Below, in pieces: positions 7,774 through 14,609 of a stretch of 64,000 bases of DNA. Source of the stretch: Bacteroides sp. (GTDB taxonomy: Bacteria > Bacteroidota > Bacteroidia > Bacteroidales > P3); NCBI GenBank assembly GCA_023662825.1, contig JAMPIH010000002.1:1-64000 (forward strand). Direction: 5' to 3'. The position numbers and the translations under genes were made by a program. The notes beneath the pieces were generated by a model. The model was not told where the DNA came from and did not search any database. It saw only the letters and a list, made by a program, of their open reading frames with translations. Position 1 is the first letter of the stretch. Every line of letters starts with the position of its first letter.

Positions 7774-8804
7774 TTCACTTCGAAATTGGGATCCACATAA
7801 AGCCTAATCTTTTCCCGTATGCTTTCCACCGTCTCCCATTCGGTATTTTCGTCTGAACTGTAATGGAATCCTTGCGGAATAGGCTTGGCGTTGTGGTGGT
7901 CCATATACGCCTGCATACTGTGTTTATAGCTTACCGACGGAAGAATGGCGTAATACTTGCCCAAATCAATGGTGTTGAACGAGTCGGTGGTGGTGATCAT
8001 TTCTTCGTGCAGTTTCTCGCCGGGACGGATACCGATTTCTTTCAGTGACAGATTGGGGGCGATGGCCTTGGCCACATCGGCAATGCGGTAGGAAGGAATT
8101 TTAGGGATAAATATTTCGCCGCCCAAATGGTGTTCGATGGCATACAGCACCAAATCCACACCAGCTTCCAAGGAAATATTGAATCGTGTCATCCGCATAT
8201 CGGTAATGGGAAGTTCTTGGGAGCCTTCATCCCTCTTGTTGATAAAGAAGGGAATGACCGAGCCGCGCGAACCCATCACATTGCCGTAGCGGACCACCGA
8301 AAAACGAATGTCGCGCGAGCCGCTGATATTATTGGCCGCCACAAAGAGTTTGTCGGAACACAATTTGGTGGCGCCATACAGATTGATGGGGGCGCAGGCC
8401 TTGTCGGTGGAAAGCGCCACCACATGTTTCACGCCCGTTTGCAATGCCGCATCAATCACATTCTGCGCTCCGTGGATATTGGTCTTTACACATTCGTCGG
8501 GATTGTATTCGGCAGTATCTACTTGTTTGATAGCCGCCGCATGAATAATCACATCAATTCCTTCGCAAGCGCGCCTCAACCTGTCGGCATCCCGCACGTC
8601 ACCTATAAAAAAACGTAACTGGGGATATTTCTCCGCAGGATATTTCTGCCTTAAAAGGTATTGCTTCAGCTCATCTCTCGAATAAATGACAATCCTCGAA
8701 ACCTGAGGATAGCGTAGCAGTATCACTTCCACAAATTTCTTTCCAAAGGAACCGGTTCCTCCTGTTATCAAAACAGATTTATTGTTCAACATGGTATTTA
8801 GCAT
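7770..8804 (-). CDS. pseB: PseB, UDP-GlcNAc 4,6-dehydratase (inverting)
   Basis: First enzyme of pseudaminic acid synthesis. It converts UDP-GlcNAc to UDP-2-acetamido-2,6-dideoxy-L-arabino-hexos-4-ulose with bound NADP. 344 aa, extended SDR family. The Rossmann motif ITGGTGSFGKKFVE lies near the N-terminus, followed by IVIYSRDELKQY, which is characteristic of PseB/FlaA1. The catalytic lysine block is NLYGATKLCSDKLF; family members use K here in place of the usual tyrosine arrangement. A second ATG four codons in (8792) matches the family N-terminus better and may be the true start. A -7 box at 8845-8852 makes it the first gene of the operon. Confidence 0.94.
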   Translation of the reverse strand: MLNTMLNNKSVLITGGTGSFGKKFVEVILLRYPQVSRIVIYSRDELKQYLLRQKYPAEKYPQLRFFIGDVRDADRLRRACEGIDVIIHAAAIKQVDTAEYNPDECVKTNIHGAQNVIDAALQTGVKHVVALSTDKACAPINLYGATKLCSDKLFVAANNISGSRDIRFSVVRYGNVMGSRGSVIPFFINKRDEGSQELPITDMRMTRFNISLEAGVDLVLYAIEHHLGGEIFIPKIPSYRIADVAKAIAPNLSLKEIGIRPGEKLHEEMITTTDSFNTIDLGKYYAILPSVSYKHSMQAYMDHHNAKPIPQGFHYSSDENTEWETVESIREKIRLYVDPNFEVK

Positions 8805-8844
8805 TTTCTAGGTTCTAGCGCAACTTTATGCTGGCAAAATCTTA

Positions 8845-8852
8845 CAAAGTTA
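8845..8852 (-). promoter_or_regulatory. -7 box of the pse operon
   Basis: TAACTTTG on the - strand fits TAnnTTTG exactly, about 40 bp upstream of the pseB start. A 9-bp tandem repeat lies just upstream, at the position of the -33 element. Confidence 0.65.
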
Positions 8853-8860
8853 AAAAAAAC

Positions 8861-8878
8861 TTATGCAATTTATGCAAT
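8861..8878. repeat. 9-bp tandem repeat upstream of the pse promoter
   Basis: TTATGCAAT occurs twice in direct succession. It covers roughly the -20 to -40 zone of the pse promoter, so it may be a regulator site. The 156-bp gap between the flippase end and pseB holds nothing else recognisable. Confidence 0.5.
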
Positions 8879-8960
8879 TCGTTCCCATAAGAATGTAATC
8901 CTTTCATTATTGGGTTTGCCGTGTGACTATCTCACCATTTTTGGCCTAATTGGGGTATCA

Positions 8961-10421
8961 TTATTTCCGCTTCCAAACCTTTTGGAATGAACCTTTGGCA
9001 TATGCGATGAATTCTTGGTAGATTCGGGCGTTGCTTAGGCGCATAGATAGTCCATACAGCACTACGGCGCAACCAATCTTGGCGAAGACACGCAGATAGA
9101 TGTTTCCTATTGGCAAGGTGATGAAATGCGTGACAACCATTACGGTGGCTGCGATTAGAAAGAACGGCAACACGTCTTTTACCGTGTCGCGTAAATGCAG
9201 GTGAATTTCCCGGTGTACCAAAAGTTGCCAAACGAACAGCCAAAGGATGGAAACAGAAGTATAGGCTATCGTCATGTTGAGTATTCCTGACTTTCGGAAT
9301 AGATAAGCCGTTGCAAGTTGCGCGATAGATAGGCATATGGTGCAGGCAAGTGTAATATTGGATTTACCTCGACTCAAGATCAGGTTATAAAAAATGCTAG
9401 ATAAGGGTAGAAACGAGCCACCGATGCAAAGCACACGTAGTAGAGGAATGGATTCAGTCCATTTTTCGGTAATCGTGATAATGATAAATTCGGGTGCGAT
9501 TAAGGCCAATCCGAACATACAGGGAAACGAAACGAATGCTATGAAACGAGTCATCTTGCGCAAAACCCGCCGACTCCGTTCTTCATCATCATCAGATAGG
9601 ACAAATACTGGTTGGGCGGCATTGTTTGTCATGGTAGTAAGGGTGGAAAAAGCCATTTGGTTCCATTTGCTGGCTTGATTGTAATAACCTACAGCGTTTT
9701 TTGAAAAGAAGCGTCCCAAAAATATGGTCAATATATTATTGGTGATAATGTTGAATATATTGGTGAACAGTATTTTGATTCCGAATTTCCATAGAGGAAT
9801 GATGGGGCGGATGTTAATGAGGAGGGAAGGTCTCCATTTTATTGCAAACCACGAAAAGAGACTGCCGAATAAATAGACACTGATAGATTGAAATGCCAGG
9901 CCCCAGTAGGCCATGCCTCCGAGTGCCATAAGAATACCTCCGATACCAGCAATGAAAAATGAAACAAAATTAATCTTCGCTATTTTATTTGATTGTATGG
10001 ACTTAAGCATTATGGCATGGGGAACGGTTCCTATGGACGAAAAGACAAAACTTAAAAATGCAATACGTCCTAATGTCTTAAGTTCTGGAATGTGGTAGAA
10101 CTTAGCGATTAACGGGGAGGCAAAGAACAATAGGATATATATAGAGAGGCTTATCAGAAGGCTAAACCAAAATACGGCATTGTAGTCATCGTGTCTGCAG
10201 TCTTTCTTGTTGATAAGAGCCGAGGTGAGTCCGCTTTCTTGCAATGCTGAGGCAATATAGCTGAATACAAGCAAAAGACCTACCATACCGTAATCTTCGG
10301 GTAACAAGATACGGGCGATAAAAATGCCAAAAAGCATATTCATCATTTGGGTGGCGAGGTTTCCGATCCCCAACCACAAAAGGCCTTGGGCGGTTTTTTC
10401 TTTTAAACTTTTTTCTTGCAT
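8961..10421 (-). CDS. Wzx-type flippase / polysaccharide exporter
   Basis: Integral inner-membrane protein of the MATE/MVF superfamily (Wzx/WzxC-like), 486 aa. It is predicted to flip undecaprenyl-linked glycan to the periplasm. The N-terminus LKEKTAQGLLWLGIGNLATQ, followed by FGIFIARILLPEDYGMVGLL, is typical of the family, and many hydrophobic segments run through the protein. The neighbouring glycosyltransferases and pse genes support a role in export of a pseudaminate-containing glycan. It has its own -7 box (10470-10477). No Wzy polymerase or ligase gene is seen beside it. Confidence 0.88.
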   Translation of the reverse strand: MQEKSLKEKTAQGLLWLGIGNLATQMMNMLFGIFIARILLPEDYGMVGLLLVFSYIASALQESGLTSALINKKDCRHDDYNAVFWFSLLISLSIYILLFFASPLIAKFYHIPELKTLGRIAFLSFVFSSIGTVPHAIMLKSIQSNKIAKINFVSFFIAGIGGILMALGGMAYWGLAFQSISVYLFGSLFSWFAIKWRPSLLINIRPIIPLWKFGIKILFTNIFNIITNNILTIFLGRFFSKNAVGYYNQASKWNQMAFSTLTTMTNNAAQPVFVLSDDDEERSRRVLRKMTRFIAFVSFPCMFGLALIAPEFIIITITEKWTESIPLLRVLCIGGSFLPLSSIFYNLILSRGKSNITLACTICLSIAQLATAYLFRKSGILNMTIAYTSVSILWLFVWQLLVHREIHLHLRDTVKDVLPFFLIAATVMVVTHFITLPIGNIYLRVFAKIGCAVVLYGLSMRLSNARIYQEFIAYAKGSFQKVWKRK

Positions 10422-10469
10422 GGTGTATTATCAGGTTCGGTTTGATAACAACATCCATTTATATTTGCG

Positions 10470-10477
10470 CAAAGATA
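10470..10477 (-). promoter_or_regulatory. -7 box of the flippase gene
   Basis: TATCTTTG on the - strand fits TAnnTTTG, about 48 bp upstream of the flippase start, in the 72-bp gap behind the upstream GT2 gene. The overlapping + strand also reads TATATTTG, but no + strand gene follows. Confidence 0.5.
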
Positions 10478-10493
10478 GGCAGATTTACAATTT

Positions 10494-11555
10494 CTAATTC
10501 CACGACGTGAATTCTGCATAATGATAATATGCGTGCATAAGAGGAAAGAAAAAGGCTCGGATACAGGAACGGAGCCCTTTGGACGAGTTGGGGTAAAAGA
10601 GCTTTCTATGCTTAGTAAATAGCCAAGAAAGACGAACCAAATTGATTAGGCCTTTTTTTTGCATAAGGATACTTATCTTAAGTAATACATCAAATTGTTG
10701 ATTACTGGCCATTTGCTCTTCAAAGGTATGGTAAAGTTCATGCCATCTTGTAGTTCGGTGTAATTTGATCCATCTTGTGAAACCATTTATGTAGGGAACA
10801 AATATATTGGAGTGGTGATGGGATATAGAAACGAAATGTGTGGCGGCTGAATCATGGGGACGGTGCCAATTTAACGGTTGGAGTACTACGGTGATTCCGT
10901 TACGGAAATTGGCACACATCACTAACCAATGGTCATAAAAAATAGGCGCCGGTAATTGTATTGTTTCGAGCAGGCTTTTCCTGACAAGCATGGTGTGTCC
11001 AGGGATATCGTTCTCAAAGAACCGCCGCTCCAGGCTGAGATGAGGGCGTTTTATCTTCTCCATTCTATCCGTATGGACGGCATCCTCATAATAGGAAGAA
11101 GCACAGATATCATGTTGACCGATGCATTTAATTTGTTGTTCAAGTTTATCAGCCATCCAGATATCATCTTGGTCGGAAAGGGCGATAAAGTCGCCATGGG
11201 CGCGTTGCATGGCGGAAAGGAAATTTTGGTTTATGCCAAGTTGCTCTTCGTTCCTATAAAGTTGTATAAAGGGATATTGGGCCGCATACTCTTGAATGAT
11301 GACGCAAGTGTTGTCTGTAGAACAATCATCTTGGACTATCAATTCCAGAAGAGGGTAGGTTTGATGCAGTATGGAATCCAATTGCTCTTTTAAGTATTTT
11401 TCTCCATTATAAGTGCACATCACAACCGAGATACTGGGGGTGGACTGTTTTTTTCTATCATAGTTTTTCGAGATGTTGTATTTATTATCGCAACGAAGAC
11501 AAAGATAAGTAAAGAATAACGATAGCAAGGAAAGTGCTTGAAAAAAAAGATACAA
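10494..11555 (-). CDS. Family 2 glycosyltransferase
   Basis: 353 aa GT2 enzyme. The core begins at about residue 42 with ISVVMCTYNGEKYLKEQLDS and continues with VQDDCSTDNT and a metal-binding ALSDQDDIWMADKLEQQ. This resembles rhamnosyltransferase-like GT2 proteins of capsule and O-antigen loci. The first in-frame start is a TTG at 11555, 6 bp after the stop of the upstream GT4 gene; no ATG lies between there and the GT2 core. The 40 residues before the core are hydrophobic (LFFQALSLLSLFFTYL), so the true start is uncertain. The C-terminal region is basic and aromatic. The transferred sugar is unknown. Confidence 0.85.
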   Translation of the reverse strand: MYLFFQALSLLSLFFTYLCLRCDNKYNISKNYDRKKQSTPSISVVMCTYNGEKYLKEQLDSILHQTYPLLELIVQDDCSTDNTCVIIQEYAAQYPFIQLYRNEEQLGINQNFLSAMQRAHGDFIALSDQDDIWMADKLEQQIKCIGQHDICASSYYEDAVHTDRMEKIKRPHLSLERRFFENDIPGHTMLVRKSLLETIQLPAPIFYDHWLVMCANFRNGITVVLQPLNWHRPHDSAATHFVSISHHHSNIFVPYINGFTRWIKLHRTTRWHELYHTFEEQMASNQQFDVLLKISILMQKKGLINLVRLSWLFTKHRKLFYPNSSKGLRSCIRAFFFPLMHAYYHYAEFTSWN

Positions 11556-11561
11556 TTGGAA

Positions 11562-12809
11562 TTAAACCTTGCAATAGACTTTGCCGTAGCGTTGGGCGAC
11601 GATGTTTTCCGAATAGCAATCCAAAACCTTTTGTCTACAGTTTGCCGAATATTCCCGATACACATCGTTCGGCAGTTTCATAAGATATTGCAATCCGTTC
11701 ACGAGGTCTTCCGTTGATTTATATTCAGCCACATAGCCGTTTTGCAGGTGGTCGATCATTTCGGGAATGCCACCCACGTTGAAACCCAGACAAGGCGTTC
11801 CGCAGGCCATCGCCTCCATGATCATGTTCGGGAGGTTTTCAAACAAGGAAGGCGTGAAGAACATATCCACGGCCGAATAGACTTGGCTCAACAAGGCTTC
11901 ATCCTTTATATAGTCGAGCGGATGCACTTTGCCATGGAGCAAGGCTTGTAGGGCGGAGGCGCCGTTTCCCATGCAGACCACTTCCGTGTTTTGCAGGAAT
12001 TCCGGTTCCTCAAACAACCGATTGAGGGCGTTCACCATATAGTCTATACCCTTGCGGTAGTCTGTCACATTGACGGCGCCCACCAGAATCAGCCGATTGC
12101 CGAGAGGGAGATTCAGCGCCTGTCGGCAGGCGGTTCTGTCCATGGGCCTGAAGAGGTCGGTGTCGATGGGATTGGGGATGTCGATGACGTGCTGGTTTTC
12201 GAACAACGCGCCGGTGGAGGCGATGCGCTTCAGCCACCGGCTGCAGGTGACGAAAGTGATGCTTCGGGCGGCGAACAGTCTTTTCTTTTTTACGAAAGTT
12301 CGCCAAGCCAAGTCTTTTCTGCGAGAGGTCTGCAAAACTGGGCAGGCGGTGCAGTGTGTCTGAAATTTCAGGCAGTCGCCCGTGCTGTGGCAGATGCCGG
12401 TGGAACACCACTGGTCGTGCATGGTCCACACGATTTTCTTGCCGCTCCGCATAATTTTCCGCAGGTTCCGCATACTCAGCATTCCTTGGTTGATCCAATG
12501 CAGGTGTATAACGTCAGCTTTTTTGAAACACGGTAATTTTGTTATATCGGTACCGGTGAAAGCGGGGTCTATTTCGAACAAGCGTTTTTTTGAGAACTTG
12601 TTTCGAACAAGAATCAATAGGCGTTCAAAGATGAAGTTGCACTTTTTACGCAATTTGCCGGGGAGGTCAAATACATGCACATCGGAGGTGTTTTTGTCGG
12701 CAACCAACATCTCGGCATCGATGCCGTTTTTGTTCAGCGCCTTCATCAGGCGGTTGGCTGCAACGGCGGCTCCTCCGGTGCGTTCGGATGTATTTACGAT
12801 CAAAACCAT
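11562..12809 (-). CDS. Family 4 glycosyltransferase
   Basis: 415 aa retaining glycosyltransferase with a GT-B fold. The N-terminal acceptor domain starts with VLIVNTSERTGGAAVAANRL, and a middle block VIHLHWINQGMLS follows. The C-terminal donor domain has the GT4 signature SLFENLPNMIMEAMACGTPC (about residues 312-331) with the conserved E-x7-E geometry, and GFNVGGIPEMI. Its layout resembles WcaC-like colanic and capsular transferases. It is the first gene of the - strand glycan cluster, with a plausible promoter at 12835-12842. Confidence 0.9.
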   Translation of the reverse strand: MVLIVNTSERTGGAAVAANRLMKALNKNGIDAEMLVADKNTSDVHVFDLPGKLRKKCNFIFERLLILVRNKFSKKRLFEIDPAFTGTDITKLPCFKKADVIHLHWINQGMLSMRNLRKIMRSGKKIVWTMHDQWCSTGICHSTGDCLKFQTHCTACPVLQTSRRKDLAWRTFVKKKRLFAARSITFVTCSRWLKRIASTGALFENQHVIDIPNPIDTDLFRPMDRTACRQALNLPLGNRLILVGAVNVTDYRKGIDYMVNALNRLFEEPEFLQNTEVVCMGNGASALQALLHGKVHPLDYIKDEALLSQVYSAVDMFFTPSLFENLPNMIMEAMACGTPCLGFNVGGIPEMIDHLQNGYVAEYKSTEDLVNGLQYLMKLPNDVYREYSANCRQKVLDCYSENIVAQRYGKVYCKV

Positions 12810-12834
12810 ATCGGCATAGTATTGGAAAACCTTG

Positions 12835-12842
12835 CAATATTA
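12835..12842 (-). promoter_or_regulatory. Possible -7 box for the GT4-GT2-flippase genes
   Basis: TAATATTG on the - strand differs by one base from TAnnTTTG. A TTG lies 20 bp upstream, which is the normal -33 spacing. The box is 25 bp before the GT4 start. Confidence 0.45.
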
Positions 12843-12903
12843 CGGCATCTGCGAGACAAATCCAATTGTGCGCTGAGCTTTGTTACATATGAGGAAAGCC
12901 TCC

Positions 12904-14205
12904 CTACCTTCCCAGCACCCACTTCCAGGCGGGAATCACTTTTATTTCGTGTCCGGCCTGTTGGATAAGGCGTTCTTCATCGATGGAGATGATGGATAAG
13001 TCCTTGCAGTCTGTGGCCTTGGCGGCGGCGAGCAGGCCGTTTATTTCCCGCTTGCGGGTGCTTTCGTCCGACAAATCCCAGCAGACCTGTATCAATTGGC
13101 TTACCTTGTCTTGGCGCTGCACTACAAAATCGCATTCGGCCTTGTCTTGAAAGTAGGAGATCTTTTCGTCGAAGCCGAGCTGGCGGTTCAGCTGCATGAA
13201 CACCGTGTTCTCCAAAAGCTTGCCGTTGTCGTCGCTTTGCGGAAGCAGTACGGCACTGCGCAAGCCGTTGTCGATGCAGTAGTATTTCGGCAGGGCTTTC
13301 TGTTCTTTGGCCAGAGAACGCTCGTATTTGGAAACCTTAAAAAACATAAAGGTGTCTGTTACATAATCCGCCCATCGGTACAGATCGTCTTTGCTTATCT
13401 TAAAGCCCTGCGACTTGATGTCGTTGTATATCGAAAGTATCGAGGTGGGTTTGGAAAGGTTCGCCATGATGCGCTTTACGAAATAGCGCAAGACGGCCAT
13501 GTTGGACACTTGGTAGTGTTCGGCGATGTCCTTGAGCAGCATGGTGTCGAAATAGCCGTGCAGGAGTTGCAGTTTCTCGGATTCGGAATCGCAGAGCACC
13601 ACCTCTGGAAAGGCGCTCGAGGCATTGTATTCGAGAAAGGTGTTCCTAAGCCTTGCCATTTCCTGCTCTAAATGGCCGTTTGTGGTTATTCCCTTAAACC
13701 GGCAGTATTCGTTGAACGAAAGCGGGTAGGTTTCGTATTCGAGCGGATAGCCGCGCAGGGCGGAACTCAATTCGGTGGAAAGCATGGTGGCGTTGCTGCC
13801 GCATACATAGATGTTCTTGCAGTAGGATTTGTACAGACGGAGCACAAAATACTCCCAGTCGGGAATGATCTGCAGCTCGTCGAAGAACATATATACGTCT
13901 TTGATGGCGGTGTCGGGAAACATTTCCATATAGGCCGCCACCACGCTGTCTAACTCGTCGGAAGTGAGTTTTTTAAGGCGTTCGTCGTCGAACCCGATCC
14001 AAAGGATGTTCGTGGCCGGCACGCCTTGTGCCAGTAATTCGTTGACGGCGATTTTCATCAGCGAGGATTTTCCGCAGCGGCGAACCCCCGGAATGGTGAT
14101 GATTTTCTTTTTATCGGTAGGCAACTCCATGTCCCGATGGATTACATCGAAGGGAAATTCCTGTTGCTTAAGCGCGATCAATGATTTGAATATTTCTTTT
14201 GGCAT
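12904..14205 (-). CDS. AAA ATPase with DUF4143 domain
   Basis: 433 aa when started at the ATG at 14205 (MPKEIFKSLIALKQQEFPF). An open frame extends 37 codons further, but that stretch runs over the promoter and repeats. The N-terminal AAA_14 domain has a Walker A PGVRRCGKSSLMK at about residues 37-49 and a Walker B YMFFDELQ. The C-terminal DUF4143 domain (about 300-400) has a nuclease-like strand pattern (ECDFVVQ). These proteins are very common in Bacteroidales; their function is unknown, with roles in DNA processing or toxin-like systems suggested. It stands alone between the glycan locus and tRNA-Val. A pair of near-identical repeats covers its promoter. Confidence 0.88.
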   Translation of the reverse strand: MPKEIFKSLIALKQQEFPFDVIHRDMELPTDKKKIITIPGVRRCGKSSLMKIAVNELLAQGVPATNILWIGFDDERLKKLTSDELDSVVAAYMEMFPDTAIKDVYMFFDELQIIPDWEYFVLRLYKSYCKNIYVCGSNATMLSTELSSALRGYPLEYETYPLSFNEYCRFKGITTNGHLEQEMARLRNTFLEYNASSAFPEVVLCDSESEKLQLLHGYFDTMLLKDIAEHYQVSNMAVLRYFVKRIMANLSKPTSILSIYNDIKSQGFKISKDDLYRWADYVTDTFMFFKVSKYERSLAKEQKALPKYYCIDNGLRSAVLLPQSDDNGKLLENTVFMQLNRQLGFDEKISYFQDKAECDFVVQRQDKVSQLIQVCWDLSDESTRKREINGLLAAAKATDCKDLSIISIDEERLIQQAGHEIKVIPAWKWVLGR

Positions 14206-14230
14206 GGGATTGATGTTCTTTTGTTTGTGA

Positions 14231-14238
14231 CAAAAATA
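14231..14238 (-). promoter_or_regulatory. -7 box of the DUF4143 ATPase gene
   Basis: TATTTTTG on the - strand fits TAnnTTTG and lies 25 bp before the ATG at 14205. The first repeat copy (14241-14263) occupies the spacer and -33 zone, so a protein bound there would affect transcription. Confidence 0.6.
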
Positions 14239-14240
14239 CG

Positions 14241-14301
14241 AAAAGTTTCCTAAAAAAAAAGAAGAAATATCAAAAAGTTTCCTAAAAAAAAAGAAACTTT
14301 T
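14241..14301. repeat. Duplicated 23-bp repeat with hairpin over the ATPase promoter
   Basis: A 23-bp unit, AAAAGTTTCC followed by T, nine A and GAA, occurs identically at 14241-14263 and 14273-14295. The start-to-start spacing is 32 bp, about three helical turns. The second copy also forms an inverted repeat: AAAAGTTTC (14273-14281) pairs with GAAACTTTT (14293-14301). Each copy holds an A9 tract that could slip during replication. Confidence 0.75.
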
Positions 14302-14314
14302 CCGGCAGGGCAAC

Positions 14315-14342
14315 AAAAAAGCCCCGGAAGAATCCGAGGCTT
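14315..14342 (-). terminator. Terminator after tRNA-Val
   Basis: Read on the - strand, AAGCCTCGG pairs with CCGGGGCTT (one G-U pair), followed by a T-run. The stem starts directly after the tRNA CCA end. The G-U pair forms only in the - strand transcript, which supports this orientation. Confidence 0.8.
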
Positions 14343-14420
14343 TGGTGGGAGTTGAGGGATTCGAACCCCCGACCCTCTGCTTGTAAGGCAGACGCTCTGA
14401 ACCAACTGAGCTAAACTCCC
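14343..14420 (-). tRNA. tRNA-Val (anticodon UAC)
   Basis: The - strand folds as a full cloverleaf. The acceptor stem is GGGAGTT/AACTCCC, the D-arm GCTC/GAGC, the anticodon stem TCTGC/GCAGA with loop CTTACAA (anticodon TAC), and the T-arm GGGGG/CCCTC with loop TTCGAAT. The discriminator base is A and the CCA end is encoded (14343-14345). The body is 75 nt. Confidence 0.95.
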
Positions 14421-14555
14421 GTTCTCAAAAGAGGTTGCAAAGATACGACTGTTTTTTGAAATTGCAAACTTTTGGCAAAATTTTTTCGCACTTTTTTTTA
14501 AAAATTTTTTGAATGATGCTTGCAGCTATCTGTAGGGGTGATTTTGACGCCAACG

Positions 14556-14593
14556 AAAAAGCCTCGGTTCAGGCTTGAACCGAGGCTTTTTCT
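14556..14593 (-). terminator. Terminator after the PpiD-like gene
   Basis: AAAAAGCCTCGGTTC and GAACCGAGGCTTTTT form a long perfect stem with a short loop, flanked by A- and T-runs on the two sides, so it could work in both directions. It lies 17 bp past the stop codon of the - strand gene 14610-16721. Confidence 0.88.
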
Positions 14594-14609
14594 ATAAAAC
14601 CGCCGAGGC

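Noticed and set aside
14343..14420. tRNA-Val as the integration site of an island running to the recombinase at 69-998
   Set aside because: No copy of the tRNA 3' end was seen near the recombinase, and the genes on both sides of 12.9 kb do not form one mobile unit.
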